This document shows positions 41,166 through 49,712 of a stretch of DNA of 64,000 nucleotides, one piece after another. Within the stretch, counting starts at the first letter, position 1. Every line of letters begins with the position of its first letter. Both the position numbers and the translations under genes were made by a program. The notes under the pieces were generated by a model. It had not been told where the DNA came from, did no database searches, and worked only from the letters and a program-made list of their open reading frames with translations. Source of the stretch: Claveliimonas acetigenes (GTDB lineage: Bacteria; Bacillota; Clostridia; Lachnospirales; Lachnospiraceae); the NCBI RefSeq assembly GCF_025567385.1, contig NZ_JAOQJU010000009.1, forward strand, positions 44,024 to 108,023. The letters run 5' to 3'.

Positions 41166-42905
41166 TCAAGATTCCAGTAGTTTCAGCCCGGAGATGTCGG
41201 AATCTATCACAAGGGAATAATTGGTGTGGTAGATGACGAATCCCGGCTTTCCACCGTTTGGCTTCTTTACATGTTTGCGCTCAATATAATCGATTTCCAC
41301 CTTGTCGCTTCCACGGTTCTTAGAATAGTAGGCGGCGAGTCGGCCGGCTTCCTCAAAGACCCGGTCGGGAAGTTCTTTGCCCTCCGTCTTTACAATGACG
41401 TGGGAACCGGGAGTCCCTTTGGCGTGGAACCACCAGTCGCCTCCGTTAGCAAAGTGGAAGGTCAGTTCTTCGTTCTGGAAGTTGTTTTTCCCTACATAGA
41501 TATGATAGCCGTCACTGGACAGATAGTGGAAGGGGCGGCTTTTTAGTTTCACTTTTTTCTTCGAGGCTTTCCGGCGGATATATCCGCTCTGGATTAACTC
41601 TTCCTTAATCTGAGCGAGGTCGTCTTCACTTAAGGCAATATCAAGGGCATTGCTTACGGATTCCAGATAAGTAATGTCTGCTTTTGTTTCCTCAATGAGT
41701 TCCCCAAGAGCCTCAAAAGTACGTTTCTGCTTGTTGTATTTTGCGAAGTAGCGCTGCGCATTCTCTCCCGGAGTTTGGGTGGGATCCAGAGGAATCGTAA
41801 CCTTTTCGTTGGTATAGTAATTCAGCGCTTCTAATTCTTTGGCGCCGCTTTCCAGATGATAACCATAAGTATTAATCAGCTCTCCGTAGACCTTATATTT
41901 GTCACGCCCCAGGGTGTCTTTTAACTGGCGGCTCTGCAAGTCGTATTTCTTGCGGCTGCGTTCCAGGGCAGTCTGTACGATCCGGCGCAGGTCTGCCGAT
42001 TTCTGCCGGATGCGAGTGACGGTATTTTTTTCAGCATAGTAGGTACGCAGAACCTGAGAGACAGAAGAGACTTCCTTCGTTGTATACTGGCTGAAATGTG
42101 TCAGCGGCAGGCAGGAAAATTCTATGGGAGAATTCTGGTTATAGTAGATGACCGGGCAGAAGTTGCCCTGCTTTACTGCTTCAAAGTAAATATGAAACTG
42201 GTTATACAGATGAATGCCCATGTCTTCCGACAGGTCTCCGGCAGTCATGGCAGATTCAATGCCGGAAATATAGCAGATTTCTTCTGCCGCCACAGGGCTG
42301 ATTCCGGTGAAGCTGGTATAGATTGCCTTGGCAAGAGGCGCCGGATGCGTTTTTAAGGTATGGATAAAATCCTCCCGGGACACGGTGAGGGGGTCAAGCT
42401 TGTTCATGGTGTCGGGGATAAAGTATTCCCGCCCGGGCAGTACCTCCCGCACGGAACTCATTTGCGCGGAAACATGCTTGATGCTGTCTATAATCCTGCC
42501 TTGCTCATCGCAGAAAATAATATTGCTGTGCTTTCCCATGATTTCCACAATCAGTGTCTTGCGGCATAAATCGCCCATTTCATCCAGATGCTCAATGTGG
42601 AAATAGATAATTCGTTCCAGCTTTGGCTGGGAAATCCGGACGATCCGCCCGTTGTTAATATGTTTTCTGAGAAGCATGCAGAATCCGGGGGCAGTCATAG
42701 GACTTGGTTTATTTTCTTCCGTCAAATAGATGAGGGGCAGAGAGGCGCTGGCCGAAATAGAAAGGCGCTTCATACCGTCGGCTGTCTTGATTGTAAGAAG
42801 AAGTTCATCCGTCTCCGGTTGCGCAATTTTATTAATCCGCCCGTCTGTTAATGTATGTTTTAATTCCTGTACCAGTGCGGCAACAGTGATTCCGTCAAAA
42901 GCCAT
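41166..42905 (-). CDS. rqcH: Ribosome quality control protein RqcH (NFACT / fibronectin-binding type)
   Basis: The 579-residue protein has NFACT-N (MAFDGITVAALVQELKHTL), coiled-coil middle, and NFACT-R at the C-terminus (YVGKNNFQNEELTF, DWWFHAKGTPGSHVIVK). It recruits tRNA-Ala to stalled 50S subunits to add alanine tails. The start is ATG 42905; the longer frame to 42947 lacks a better ribosome site. Confidence 0.93.
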   Translation of the reverse strand: MAFDGITVAALVQELKHTLTDGRINKIAQPETDELLLTIKTADGMKRLSISASASLPLIYLTEENKPSPMTAPGFCMLLRKHINNGRIVRISQPKLERIIYFHIEHLDEMGDLCRKTLIVEIMGKHSNIIFCDEQGRIIDSIKHVSAQMSSVREVLPGREYFIPDTMNKLDPLTVSREDFIHTLKTHPAPLAKAIYTSFTGISPVAAEEICYISGIESAMTAGDLSEDMGIHLYNQFHIYFEAVKQGNFCPVIYYNQNSPIEFSCLPLTHFSQYTTKEVSSVSQVLRTYYAEKNTVTRIRQKSADLRRIVQTALERSRKKYDLQSRQLKDTLGRDKYKVYGELINTYGYHLESGAKELEALNYYTNEKVTIPLDPTQTPGENAQRYFAKYNKQKRTFEALGELIEETKADITYLESVSNALDIALSEDDLAQIKEELIQSGYIRRKASKKKVKLKSRPFHYLSSDGYHIYVGKNNFQNEELTFHFANGGDWWFHAKGTPGSHVIVKTEGKELPDRVFEEAGRLAAYYSKNRGSDKVEIDYIERKHVKKPNGGKPGFVIYHTNYSLVIDSDISGLKLLES

Positions 42906-43003
42906 TTTTAAACAATCCTTTCTTTTTTGGTGTCTTATTCCTATCATACAGATGGTTGACGGGATATGTCAAATGAATTATAATGAAGGATAGCAAAATA
43001 CAG

Positions 43004-43216
43004 GTGAAGAGGTTACTATTCACAGCACCCCACCGGCATGCGCACTCGTCGCATCTTCGATGCGCCAGTCCCGCTCCTGACGGAGCTAAGACTGCTTATA
43101 CAGGTGGGGTGACTGCTCCACAGTCCTGATTTGGAATCCCATATATCTTCTTACGTGCAAGCACGACGAATCCATATGGGATTTCAAATCGGCTGTGAAT
43201 AGTAACGTGAAGAGGT
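43004..43216. mobile_element. MITE-like element, copy B, with target-site duplication
   Basis: GTTACTATTCACAGC (43012-43026) and GCTGTGAATAGTAAC (43192-43206) are perfect 15-bp terminal inverted repeats. GTGAAGAG is duplicated directly outside both ends (43004-43011 and 43207-43214); the match extends to GTGAAGAGGT because the repeat also starts GT. Inside are two stems: ACCCCACC/GGTGGGGT enclosing GCATC-TTC-GATGC, and a long stem ending in GTGCAAGCAC. No coding capacity. The duplicated sequence includes the yicC ribosome site, so the gene kept a copy. Confidence 0.8.
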
Positions 43217-43222
43217 ATAATA

Positions 43223-44104
43223 ATGATTAGAAGTATGACAGGATTTGGGCGCTGCGAGATTACTGAAGGAGATCGTAAGTTCACAGTAGAGATGAAGGGA
43301 GTCAACCACCGATATCTGGATGCGAATATCCGTATGCCTAAGAAACTGAACTTTTTTGACAGCGCAATCAGGAGCCTTTTGAAGAAGTATGCGCAAAGAG
43401 GGAAAGTTGACATTTTTATTACTTATGAGGATATGTCTGAGAATCAGGTATCTTTAAAGTATAACGAACCATTGGCGAAAGAGTATCTTACATATTTTAA
43501 GCAGATGGAGGAATCTTTCGGGCTGGAAAATGATATTCGGGTTTCTGCACTTTCCAGATGTCCGGAGGTTCTTACGATGGAAGAGCAGGCACCGGACGAG
43601 GAAGCCTTGTGGAATGGCCTTAAGGAAGCGCTGGAAGGCGCTTTGGAGCAGTTTGTAGAGACAAGAGAGGCCGAAGGCGAGAATCTGAAGAACGATATTT
43701 TAAGTAAATTGGAAGGAATGCTGGAGAAAGTTTCTTATATAGAAAATCGTTCGCCGGAGATTGTGGCTGAGTACCGTGAAAAGCTGGAAGAGAAGGTGAA
43801 GGAACTGCTTGCAGATACCCAGATGGATGAAGGCAGGATTGCCGCAGAAGTAGTGATTTTTGCGGATAAGATCTGTACAGATGAGGAAGTGGTAAGGCTT
43901 AAGAGCCATATCAGCCATATGCGAGAGACCTTCCTTTCCGAAGAAGGGGGAATCGGAAGAAAACTGGATTTCATTGCCCAGGAGATGAATCGTGAGGCGA
44001 ATACCATTCTTTCCAAGGCAAATGATATAGAAGTGTCTAATTGTGCAATTGATTTAAAGACAGAGATTGAGAAGATAAGAGAACAGGTTCAGAATATTGA
44101 GTAG
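43223..44104 (+). CDS. yicC: YicC-family endoribonuclease
   Basis: The 293-residue protein begins MIRSMTGFGRCE and ends with LDFIAQEMNREANTILSKAN, the two signature regions of YicC/YloC. Members cleave RNA and act in RNA turnover. It heads the yicC-gmk-rpoZ block typical of Firmicutes. Confidence 0.95.
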   Translation: MIRSMTGFGRCEITEGDRKFTVEMKGVNHRYLDANIRMPKKLNFFDSAIRSLLKKYAQRGKVDIFITYEDMSENQVSLKYNEPLAKEYLTYFKQMEESFGLENDIRVSALSRCPEVLTMEEQAPDEEALWNGLKEALEGALEQFVETREAEGENLKNDILSKLEGMLEKVSYIENRSPEIVAEYREKLEEKVKELLADTQMDEGRIAAEVVIFADKICTDEEVVRLKSHISHMRETFLSEEGGIGRKLDFIAQEMNREANTILSKANDIEVSNCAIDLKTEIEKIREQVQNIE

Positions 44105-44131
44105 GAGATAGGTCAGAAAGGATGTCTGTTT

Positions 44132-44752
44132 ATGGAACAGGAAGGAATACTTATTGTAGTGTCAGGATTTTCCGGTTCGGGTAAGGGAACCATTATGAAA
44201 GAGCTGTTACAGAGGTATGATAATTATGCATTGTCTATTTCTGCGACGACCAGGCAGCCCCGGGAAGGGGAAGTCGACGGCAGGGAATATTTTTTCAAAA
44301 CCCGGGAAGAATTTGAAAAAATGATTGCGAAAGATGAATTGATAGAGTATGCTAAGTACGTGAATAATTACTATGGTACGCCGAAAGCATATGTACAGGA
44401 GCAGCTTCACGCAGGGAAAGATGTGATTCTGGAGATAGAGATCCAGGGCGCCCTTAAGGTGAAGGAGAAGTTCCCGGAGACATTGCTTCTGTTTGTGACA
44501 CCACCAACGGCTTCGGAACTGAAGAAGCGCCTGGTGGGGAGAGGCACAGAATCTATGGAGGTGATAGAGCAGCGTATGCTGCGCGCCTGTGAGGAAGCAG
44601 AAGGAATGGATAAGTATGATTACTATGTGGTGAATGATGAGCTTGACAGATGTGTGGAAGAGGTTCATCGGATTATCCAGGCAGAACACAGCAGAAGTTA
44701 TCGTAATTTACAGTTTGCAGAACATATAAAGAGAGATTTGAAAGGAGAATAG
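44132..44752 (+). CDS. gmk: Guanylate kinase
   Basis: The 206-residue kinase has P-loop SGFSGSGKGTI and the GMP-binding SISATTRQPREGEVDGREYFF. It phosphorylates GMP to GDP. ATG lies after AGAAAGGATGTCTGTTT. Confidence 0.96.
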   Translation: MEQEGILIVVSGFSGSGKGTIMKELLQRYDNYALSISATTRQPREGEVDGREYFFKTREEFEKMIAKDELIEYAKYVNNYYGTPKAYVQEQLHAGKDVILEIEIQGALKVKEKFPETLLLFVTPPTASELKKRLVGRGTESMEVIEQRMLRACEEAEGMDKYDYYVVNDELDRCVEEVHRIIQAEHSRSYRNLQFAEHIKRDLKGE

Positions 44753-44755
44753 CAG

Positions 44756-44998
44756 ATGTTGCACCCATCTTATACCGATTTAATGAAGGTAGTGAATAAG
44801 GACGTAGAGGAAGGCGAGACTAAGGTCGTAAATAGCCGTTACTCGATTGTGATGGCTACATCCAAGAGAGCGAGACAGATTATTGACGGAGAGATGCCCC
44901 TGGTTAATACGAAGGAAGGGGAGAAGCCGCTTTCCATTGCAATTGATGAATTGAACAGCGGTAAGATTAAAATCATTGCAGAAGAAGCAGAAAAATAA
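44756..44998 (+). CDS. rpoZ: RNA polymerase omega subunit
   Basis: The 80-residue protein carries the omega core NSRYSIVMATSKRARQI and KPLSIAIDELNSGKI. It begins three bases after gmk, the standard order. Confidence 0.93.
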   Translation: MLHPSYTDLMKVVNKDVEEGETKVVNSRYSIVMATSKRARQIIDGEMPLVNTKEGEKPLSIAIDELNSGKIKIIAEEAEK

Positions 44999-45058
44999 GA
45001 AGAAAAGGCAGATGCTTTATACGGGTGTCTGCCTTTCAAACATACAGGGAGGAATCGA

Positions 45059-46384
45059 ATGAAGCTATTATTTGTTTCCCTTGGCTGTGATAAGAATCTG
45101 GTTGACACGGAAGTGATGCTGGGGCTTCTTGACAAGAGAGGCTGGCAGATAACCGATGATGAGACGCAGGCGGATGTAATTGTTATTAATACCTGCTGCT
45201 TCGTCCATGACGCCAAGGAAGAAAGCATTCAGACCATTTTGGAGATGGCAGAGTATAAGAAGACGGGTTCTTTGAAAGCGTTGATTGTAACCGGATGTCT
45301 GGCACAGCGTTATCAGGAGGAAATTGTGAAAGAAATTCCGGAGGTGGATGCAGTGCTTGGTACTACATCCTATGATAAAATCGCGGACGCTATAGACGGG
45401 GCATTGGAAGGAAATGTAAGCATAGAACTGGCGGATGTTGACGCACTTCCATTGGTAGAGACAAAACGTCTGGTAACTACCGGCGGGCATTATGCGTATT
45501 TAAAAATTGCGGAAGGCTGTGATAAGCATTGTACTTACTGCATTATCCCCAAAATACGCGGGAACTACCGGAGTGTTCCGATGGAACGGCTTCTGGAAGA
45601 GGCGGCGGATCTGGCAGAGCAGGGGGTGAAGGAGCTGATTCTGGTTGCCCAGGAGACGACCCTTTATGGCAGAGACATCTATGGAGAGAAATCTCTGCAC
45701 AAGCTTCTGAGGGAACTCTGCAGAATAAAAGGAATCCGGTGGATTCGGATTCTTTACTGCTATCCGGAAGAGATAGACGATAATCTGATACAGGTAATGA
45801 AGGAAGAATCGAAAATCTGCCATTATCTCGACCTTCCTATCCAGCATGCTAATAATGAAATCCTGAAGCGGATGGGAAGGAGAACCTCAAAGGAGCAGTT
45901 AATTGCTATAATAGAGAAGCTCAGAGAGGCAATCCCGGATATCACCTTGCGGACTACACTGATCACAGGATTCCCGGGGGAGACGAAAGAGCAACACGAA
46001 GAACTTATGGAGTTTGTGGATCAGATGGAATTTGACCGGCTGGGAGTATTTACCTATTCGCCGGAAGAAGATACGCCGGCTGCCGAGATGCCCCGTCAAG
46101 TTCCGGAAGAGGTGAAGGAAGAGCGGCAGGCAGAGATTATGGAGCTTCAGCAGGAGATTGCTTTTGAACAGGCAGAGGATATGATTGGCAGGGAAGTTCT
46201 GGTAATGATAGAAGGTAAGGTGGCGGATGAAGATGCCTATGTGGGAAGAACCTACAAAGATGCACCGAATGTAGATGGATTGATTTTCGTAAATACGGAT
46301 GAGGAACTGATGTCCGGGGATTTTGCAAGAGTAAAGATAACCGGAGCATTGGAATATGATTTGATAGGAGAACTGATGGAATGA
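45059..46384 (+). CDS. rimO: Ribosomal protein S12 methylthiotransferase
   Basis: The 441-residue protein has an N-terminal UPF0004 domain (SLGCDKNLVDTEVMLG), a radical SAM site CDKHCTYCIIP, and a C-terminal TRAM domain. It adds a methylthio group to Asp of S12. It overlaps pgsA by 4 bases. Confidence 0.96.
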   Translation: MKLLFVSLGCDKNLVDTEVMLGLLDKRGWQITDDETQADVIVINTCCFVHDAKEESIQTILEMAEYKKTGSLKALIVTGCLAQRYQEEIVKEIPEVDAVLGTTSYDKIADAIDGALEGNVSIELADVDALPLVETKRLVTTGGHYAYLKIAEGCDKHCTYCIIPKIRGNYRSVPMERLLEEAADLAEQGVKELILVAQETTLYGRDIYGEKSLHKLLRELCRIKGIRWIRILYCYPEEIDDNLIQVMKEESKICHYLDLPIQHANNEILKRMGRRTSKEQLIAIIEKLREAIPDITLRTTLITGFPGETKEQHEELMEFVDQMEFDRLGVFTYSPEEDTPAAEMPRQVPEEVKEERQAEIMELQQEIAFEQAEDMIGREVLVMIEGKVADEDAYVGRTYKDAPNVDGLIFVNTDEELMSGDFARVKITGALEYDLIGELME

Positions 46385-46923
46385 ATTTACCAAATAAATT
46401 GACTGTATTAAGAGTGATTATGGTGCCTTTTTTTGTACTGTTTATGCTGACAGACCTGGGAGGAGATGCGAATAAATGGATTGCGCTGGCAATTTTCTGT
46501 GTGGCGAGCCTTACCGATATGCTGGATGGCAAGATTGCAAGAGCAAGGAATCTGGTAACGAATTTCGGCAAATTCATGGATCCACTGGCAGATAAGCTGT
46601 TAGTGTGTTCCGCTATGATTTGCCTGATTCCGGTGGGAAAGCTCCCGGCATGGATTGTGATTATTATTATCGCGCGCGAGTTTATTATCAGCGGTTTCCG
46701 CCTGATTGCATCAGATAATGGAATTGTGATTGCCGCAAGTTACTGGGGAAAGTTTAAGACGGTATCCCAGATGTTTATGATTATCCTACTGATTGCTGAT
46801 TTCGGGGGGATCTTTGTTATGATTGAAAATGTACTAATCTGGGTATCCTTGATATTGACGGTGGTTTCTTTGATTGATTATATTGCAAAGAATAAGCAGG
46901 TACTTACACAGGGAGGAATGTAG
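46381..46923 (+). CDS. pgsA: CDP-diacylglycerol-glycerol-3-phosphate 3-phosphatidyltransferase
   Basis: The 180-residue membrane enzyme has the CDP-alcohol phosphotransferase motif in SLTDMLDGKIARARNLVTNFGKFMDPLADK. It makes phosphatidylglycerol phosphate. It lies between rimO and cinA as in related genomes. Confidence 0.95.
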   Translation: MNLPNKLTVLRVIMVPFFVLFMLTDLGGDANKWIALAIFCVASLTDMLDGKIARARNLVTNFGKFMDPLADKLLVCSAMICLIPVGKLPAWIVIIIIAREFIISGFRLIASDNGIVIAASYWGKFKTVSQMFMIILLIADFGGIFVMIENVLIWVSLILTVVSLIDYIAKNKQVLTQGGM

Positions 46924-46924
46924 G

Positions 46925-48166
46925 ATGACAGTAGAGCTGATTTCTGTCGGGACAGAAATCCTTTTGGGAAATATTGTAAATACGAATGCCGCGTATCTGG
47001 CGGAGAAGCTGGCGATGCTGGGGCTCTCCTGCTATCACCAGAGTGTGGTGGGAGATAACGAAGAGCGTCTGGAGGATGCGATCCGGCTGGCACTTGACCG
47101 CTCGGATATTGTTATCCTTGGCGGCGGTCTGGGACCAACGAAGGATGATTTAACAAAGGAAGTTACGGCGAAAGTATTCGGAAGAGAATTACAGGAGGAT
47201 GCTCACACCAGAGAGCGGATTCAGGAATATTTTGACCGTCTGCAGCGGAAGAATCCGATTACAGAGAATAACTGGAAGCAGGCGATGGTTCCGGAAGGGG
47301 CAGTTGTGGTGGATAATCATAACGGAACAGCGCCGGGACTGATTCTGGAAGGAGAAAATGGGAAGACGGCAATTCTGCTTCCGGGTCCTCCGAATGAAAT
47401 GATTCCGATGTTTGACCGTGATATCGCGCCTTATCTGAATCGTCTGCAGCCGGAAGGGATTTATTCTAAGATGGTAAAGGTGTGTTCTGTTGGCGAGAGC
47501 CGGGCAGAGACGATGGTGAAGGATCTGATGGAACAACAGAGTAATCCCACCCTTGCTCCTTATGCGAAGACGGGAGAAGTCCATTTTCGTGTAACAGCAA
47601 AAGCAGCGGATGAGGAGAGTGCTGATGCACTGATGCAGCCGATGTTGGAAGAATTGTCCAGACGCTTTGGGAAAAATATTTATACAATGGATGAAAATGT
47701 GACTCTGGAAGAGGCAGTGATTTTGCTTTTGAAGGAAAAAGGTATGACGCTGACAACGGCAGAATCCTGTACAGGCGGACTCCTTGCCGGACAGTTGATG
47801 AATGTGCCGGGAGCTTCAGCAGTCTACGAGGAAGGCTATATTACGTATTCGAATGCTGCGAAGGAAAAGTTGTTGGGCGTAAAGCATGAGACACTGGAAC
47901 AATATGGTGCTGTCAGCTATGAGACTGCTTCTGAGATGGCAGTGGGAGCGGCGAAGGCAGCAGGAGCGGATGCGGCTCTTTCTGTTACCGGAATCGCAGG
48001 CCCTGACGGAGGAACAAAAGACAAGCCAGTAGGGCTGGTTTACGTAGGCTGTTGTGTGAATGGCAGAGTACGCACGGAAGAATTCCATTTTACCGGGAAC
48101 CGCAGGAAGAATCGTGATTATGCAGTTGTGCGTGCGCTTACTTTACTGAGAGAGGAATTGTTATAG
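46925..48166 (+). CDS. cinA: CinA-family competence/damage protein (nicotinamide nucleotide amidase type)
   Basis: The 413-residue protein has a MoCF-like N-terminal half (SVGTEILLGNIVNTNAAYLA, LGGGLGPTKDDLT) and a C-terminal CinA amidase domain (TTAESCTGGLLAGQLMNVPG and AGPDGGTKDKPVGLVY). The start ATG 46925 lies one base after pgsA with GGGAGGAATGTAGG. Confidence 0.94.
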   Translation: MTVELISVGTEILLGNIVNTNAAYLAEKLAMLGLSCYHQSVVGDNEERLEDAIRLALDRSDIVILGGGLGPTKDDLTKEVTAKVFGRELQEDAHTRERIQEYFDRLQRKNPITENNWKQAMVPEGAVVVDNHNGTAPGLILEGENGKTAILLPGPPNEMIPMFDRDIAPYLNRLQPEGIYSKMVKVCSVGESRAETMVKDLMEQQSNPTLAPYAKTGEVHFRVTAKAADEESADALMQPMLEELSRRFGKNIYTMDENVTLEEAVILLLKEKGMTLTTAESCTGGLLAGQLMNVPGASAVYEEGYITYSNAAKEKLLGVKHETLEQYGAVSYETASEMAVGAAKAAGADAALSVTGIAGPDGGTKDKPVGLVYVGCCVNGRVRTEEFHFTGNRRKNRDYAVVRALTLLREELL

Positions 48167-48196
48167 GAAAATTGTTGGAACAAAAGGAGGAAAAGC

Positions 48197-49702
48197 ATGT
48201 TTGTCAGAATCTTGGAAGCACAGGAGATTCTGCCGGCGCTGCATCTGGTGTGGGATGTATTTGCGGCGGATGTCGCGCCTTACTATGAGCCGGCAGGTGT
48301 AGCAGAATTTCAGAAATTTATTAAATACGAAAATGTCATGCCAGGGGTACAGAAAGGAGAAACGGTATTTTTTGGCGCGTGGGAAGGACAGGAGCTTTGC
48401 GGCGTCAGTGCTTTGAATTTAAGGCAAGGCGGTCATATTGCGCTGCTCTTTGTCAGAAAAGAATGGCAGCTGCGCGGAGTAGGAAGAACACTGTACCAGG
48501 AGATGTGCCGTTTCTGCGTGCAGGGATTAAGAATAAATCGCATTACTGTAAATGCGGCTCCGGGAGCGGTAGAAAGCTACCGCCATTATGGGATGCAAGA
48601 AACCGCGCCAGAGCAGAAGGCGAACGGAATGCGTTTTGTTCCCATGGAAGCTGTTCTCTCCGGCAATATGTCCGGGGATGACGGAAAAAAGAAGAAAAGG
48701 CTGCCTCTGATACTCGGAATCGTGGCCGGTGTTCTTTTGCTGCTGGCTCTTCTGGGATGGATCGTATCCAGTATTGTAAAAGACATAGCGGATGAAAGTA
48801 ATTGGTCTTCCTCTCATATTTATGAAATCCCTGACGATGACTATAACGATGACGGTCAGGACGATTACGGCTGGGGTGATGGCTGGGACAATGAAGATGA
48901 CTGGTATGATCAGGAAACTCCGGACATTCAGGATGACGGGAATGATGAAGAAGAGCTTTCAGGCATAGATGCAATCCCGGAATATAAAGAAGAAGGAATT
49001 ACATATCAGGTGACAGATGATGTTTATACGGATGAAGGAGAAGACACGAAAAAAACAGTAATCAATTTCGAGGTACATTTTCCGCAGATTACCGGACTGG
49101 ATGGTTCTCTGCAGGACGACATTAATGCCAAACTGAAGGAATGTGCTATGGAGACGGCAGAGAAGATTTATTTAAATCCCGATGCGCAGATGAAAGAGAA
49201 GGTTATAACCGAAGAATCTCCGGTACTGGCAAGCTTTGTAGAATACAAGGTCTGCTATCAGTCTGCCGATTTTATGAGTGTTGTCTACCAGGATTATAGC
49301 TATGAAGGAAGCCAGCAGGACACTCACGTAAGACTCCGTACCTTGAATATCAATTTGAAGGATGGAACAATTTACACAGTGAAGGACATCGTGAAGCTGG
49401 ATGATGCATTTCTTGCCGACTGGCTGGATGAAATGCGGGATGAGGCGGATAATGATGAGCTGCTGGCGGAATTAGATAATGATGCATTGAAAAAATGTCT
49501 GTCCGGCGAAGATGAGACAGGCGTTTATTCAGACAATTTCTTCGTGGATGCAGAAGGAATCGAAATCGGATTTTCCTTCGACTATCCGGCAGATGATGAA
49601 AACGACCAGGGATATGCATGGGTGACAGCGCCGTTTGACATGGAAGACATTGTACCATATCAGTCAGACAGTGGATTCTGGAATCTGGTGTCCGGAAAGT
49701 AA
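48197..49702 (+). CDS. GNAT acetyltransferase domain fused to a membrane-anchored DUF3298/RsiV-like domain
   Basis: The 501-residue protein has a GNAT domain at 1-150 with an acetyl-CoA loop (LFVRKEWQLRGVGRTLYQEM), then one membrane helix (about 173-195: LPLILGIVAGVLLLLALLGW). An acidic Asp/Tyr-rich linker follows, then an extracellular domain of the DUF4163/DUF3298 type (VINFEVHFPQITG, DGTIYTVKDIV). The outer part resembles the lysozyme-sensing region of RsiV. A cytoplasmic acetyltransferase tied to an outside sensor-like domain is unusual. The function is unknown. Confidence 0.75.
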   Translation: MFVRILEAQEILPALHLVWDVFAADVAPYYEPAGVAEFQKFIKYENVMPGVQKGETVFFGAWEGQELCGVSALNLRQGGHIALLFVRKEWQLRGVGRTLYQEMCRFCVQGLRINRITVNAAPGAVESYRHYGMQETAPEQKANGMRFVPMEAVLSGNMSGDDGKKKKRLPLILGIVAGVLLLLALLGWIVSSIVKDIADESNWSSSHIYEIPDDDYNDDGQDDYGWGDGWDNEDDWYDQETPDIQDDGNDEEELSGIDAIPEYKEEGITYQVTDDVYTDEGEDTKKTVINFEVHFPQITGLDGSLQDDINAKLKECAMETAEKIYLNPDAQMKEKVITEESPVLASFVEYKVCYQSADFMSVVYQDYSYEGSQQDTHVRLRTLNINLKDGTIYTVKDIVKLDDAFLADWLDEMRDEADNDELLAELDNDALKKCLSGEDETGVYSDNFFVDAEGIEIGFSFDYPADDENDQGYAWVTAPFDMEDIVPYQSDSGFWNLVSGK

Positions 49703-49712
49703 GGGGAAGTAT

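Noticed and set aside
43004..43216. A second invertible promoter
   Set aside because: The direct target duplication and strongly folded interior fit an inserted MITE; no consensus promoter is seen inside.
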